A stretch of 64,000 nucleotides of DNA from Rosistilla ulvae (lineage in GTDB: Bacteria; Planctomycetota; Planctomycetia; Pirellulales; Pirellulaceae). Each line of letters opens with the position of its first letter. Position 1 is the stretch's first letter. The notes under the pieces are model-generated. The model made no database searches, was not told the origin of the DNA, and was given only the letters and a program-made list of their open reading frames with translations. Below are positions 62,286 to 64,000 of this stretch, in pieces. The stretch covers positions 4,527,798 through 4,591,797 of the forward strand of contig NZ_CP036261.1 in the NCBI RefSeq assembly GCF_007741475.1, read 5' to 3'. The position numbers and the translations under genes were made by a program.

Positions 62286-64000
62286 ATGCGCAACGATTCT
62301 AAACATCCTCAAAAAATCTGCCGTCCGTTGGGCCGATCGTTTGTTCTGTTCATCGGTATCGCCCTTAGCGTTGCGACATCGGTTGAAGCACAACAATCAC
62401 GGCGACCTGTCGACGCCTGCTTTATCGCCGGCGATCGAGTGCTTTTGGTCGCTTGCCAACGCAGCGGCGAAATCCTCGCACTCGATGCCGATTCGGGAGA
62501 GATTCAATCGCAGCTTGCGATCGGTGGCGATTTGGTAGCGATCGAACAGCTGGATGATGAGACGGCATGGGCCATCGATCAAACGGGAAACCGGTTGCTC
62601 GAGATCACGCTCGACGGCGGCAAACTATCCACGGGACTATCTATCGATTGCGTGAAAAATCCTGTCTCGGTGATCGCTGGCGAAGCGAACCAGTTGTTGG
62701 TGGCGGGGCTGTGGAGTCGTCAGGTGACGTGTGTGGCTCGCCCCGCTATCGACGAACCGGCGCGTCCGGTCTGGACTCGGAATCTAAACTTCTCTCCCAA
62801 GACATTGCGGTTGTTGCAGCCGGAAAACGTCGTGTTGGCAGTCGATGCGTTTGGCAGCCAGATCGCCTACCTGGACGCGTCGACCGGGGAACAACTCCGG
62901 CAGATCGAATTCTACGGGCATCGGATCCGCGGGATGGTCGACGATCCCGACGGCAAGCGGTTGATCGTTTCGCACCAGATGCTCAACTCCGCCGCTCAAT
63001 CATCCAACAACGACATCCACTGGGGCATGATGGTTTCCAACGATCTGCGTTGGTTGGACCGCGGCCGTGTGATGGAAGCCGACGAAGAGAACTTCTACAA
63101 AGATGGGCACATCGATCCGATCGGGATTGTTGGACAGGGAGGCGCCGATCCGAACGATCTCGTCTGCACCGTCGACGGGATCGTTATCGTTCCGTTGGGT
63201 GGAGCGAACGAAGTAGCGATCGGCCACGAAGAGTTCTACGAATTGGCTCGCCTGCCCGTCGGCATCAATCCCGTAGCGGTTGCTGTCGATAGCCGCGGCA
63301 AGACCGGTTGGGTTGTCAATCGTCTGGACGATTCGTTGACCCAGATCGATATCGGAGAGCGAAGCGTATTGAAAACAGTTCGCTTGTCGGAGGATTGGAC
63401 TCCCACGACAGCCGAACTCGGCGAACGCCTGTTTCACGACGCGTCGCTGGCGCACGATGGTTGGATGAGTTGTTCCAGTTGTCATCCCGGCGGCCACGCG
63501 GTGAACGAACGAGCGGACAATCTCAGCGACGGCGCCTACACGTCGCCCAAGCGAGTTATCTCGCTGTTGGGCCGCGCCGATACGGCTCCCTTCGGCTGGA
63601 TCGGGGCCGACGCAAAATTGGAGGCTCAACTGCAGCGGACCGTCCGCACGACGATGCAGGGGCACAATAAACTCACCGGCGAACAGGTGACTCAGCTGAC
63701 AGCGTTTCTGGACTCCTTGGTCCCACCGCCGCCGGTCGTCGACGCTTCGATCCCCGAGGTCGGCGAATCGATCGCGCGCGGCCAAGCGATCTTCGAACGC
63801 CAAAGCTGCAACGATTGCCACGCCGGCAGCAAATACACCTCGGCGGAATTGTACGACGTTGGGCTCGAAGACGAACTCGGACACACCCGCTTCAACCCGC
63901 CATCGCTGTTGGGCGTCGGCCAGCGCGGCCCACGCTACTTCCACGACCTACGAGCCGAATCGTTGGAAGCTGTCTTCACCGAGCACAAGCACACGCTAGA
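62286..64000 (+). CDS. Beta-propeller/di-heme cytochrome c protein (3' end beyond window)
   Basis: At least 571 residues, open to the window end. ATG 62286 gives a signal peptide (about residues 18-38, SFVLFIGIALSVATSVEA). Residues 40-370 form a YVTN-like propeller (GEILALDADSGEIQSQLAIG, NPVAVAVDSRGKTGWVVNRL). The rest resembles bacterial di-heme cytochrome c peroxidase / MauG-type proteins: first heme motif CSSCH (Cys396), second CNDCH (Cys508), plus LGERLFHDASLAHDGWMSC and RGQAIFERQSCNDCHAG. Probably a periplasmic electron-transfer or peroxidase-like protein. The stop codon lies outside the window. Confidence 0.85.
   Translation, partial: MRNDSKHPQKICRPLGRSFVLFIGIALSVATSVEAQQSRRPVDACFIAGDRVLLVACQRSGEILALDADSGEIQSQLAIGGDLVAIEQLDDETAWAIDQTGNRLLEITLDGGKLSTGLSIDCVKNPVSVIAGEANQLLVAGLWSRQVTCVARPAIDEPARPVWTRNLNFSPKTLRLLQPENVVLAVDAFGSQIAYLDASTGEQLRQIEFYGHRIRGMVDDPDGKRLIVSHQMLNSAAQSSNNDIHWGMMVSNDLRWLDRGRVMEADEENFYKDGHIDPIGIVGQGGADPNDLVCTVDGIVIVPLGGANEVAIGHEEFYELARLPVGINPVAVAVDSRGKTGWVVNRLDDSLTQIDIGERSVLKTVRLSEDWTPTTAELGERLFHDASLAHDGWMSCSSCHPGGHAVNERADNLSDGAYTSPKRVISLLGRADTAPFGWIGADAKLEAQLQRTVRTTMQGHNKLTGEQVTQLTAFLDSLVPPPPVVDASIPEVGESIARGQAIFERQSCNDCHAGSKYTSAELYDVGLEDELGHTRFNPPSLLGVGQRGPRYFHDLRAESLEAVFTEHKHTL

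Noticed and set aside
62567-63292. 241-codon Arg-rich plus frame inside the cytochrome gene
   Set aside because: It is the wrong frame of the long cytochrome gene, whose own frame runs from 62286 to the window end with a signal peptide and two heme motifs.

Overview
The window is a piece of a planctomycete chromosome, most likely from the Pirellulaceae (Rhodopirellula/Rosistilla-like). The call rests on protein content, not on a marker gene. The signs are a groEL-groES-groEL island, a TIGR03067-type secreted protein, PQQ-propeller proteins opening with DWPSLRGP, YHYH and DUF1593 proteins, a sulfatase, and long palindromic intergenic repeats. Many genes start with GTG or TTG and lack a clear Shine-Dalgarno site. 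No tRNA, rRNA, CRISPR array, integrase or intact transposase was found.

Layout. (1) 1-6.5 kb: a chaperone block, groEL1-groES-groEL2-dnaJ-grpE, followed by a small FmdB-type zinc-ribbon gene. (2) 6.5-15.1 kb: glnE (nitrogen regulation) converging on ftsK, then a solitary T6SS baseplate gene tssK and a zinc-ribbon membrane protein. (3) 15.2-18.3 kb: an arsenic operon arsR-arsD-arsA-arsC with no adjacent efflux pump, and two possible ArsR sites of form ATCG-N8-CGAT. (4) 18.4-21.4 kb: three different long palindromes around small stress or secreted genes (Dabb, HdeD-like, DUF1593). (5) 21.4-37.0 kb: a single-strand island of seven complete secreted DUF1254/DUF1214 paralogs plus one decayed 3' remnant. 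It encloses an arylsulfatase and an NHL/Vgb-type beta-propeller protein. (6) 37.9-48.7 kb: a short secreted protein, an SDR, an outer-membrane channel / HlyD / ABC exporter set whose ATPase domain is degenerate, PEP carboxylase and a SOUL heme-binding protein. (7) 49.3-56.1 kb: a PQQ-propeller/E-set/esterase fusion, a jelly-roll-like secreted protein, and a tight operon of a His-rich YHYH protein with an OmpR-type regulator and a histidine kinase. (8) 56.2-62 kb: a five-bladed-propeller glycosidase, a quinone oxidoreductase, PfpI, a PPOX-like protein, MgtC and a TIGR03067 protein. (9) 62.3 kb to the end: a di-heme cytochrome c / beta-propeller protein cut by the window edge.

How they fit together. 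The chaperone genes, glnE, ftsK and ppc are housekeeping. The rest is accessory and strongly biased to exported proteins, which suits a particle- or polysaccharide-associated planctomycete. The DUF1254 island is the most unusual part: repeated duplication, a sequence mosaic between the two closest copies, a decaying copy, and a sulfatase embedded in the array. Its biochemical role cannot be read from sequence. Other points worth checking are the exporter ATPase lacking most catalytic motifs, the orphan tssK, and the ars operon without a pump.
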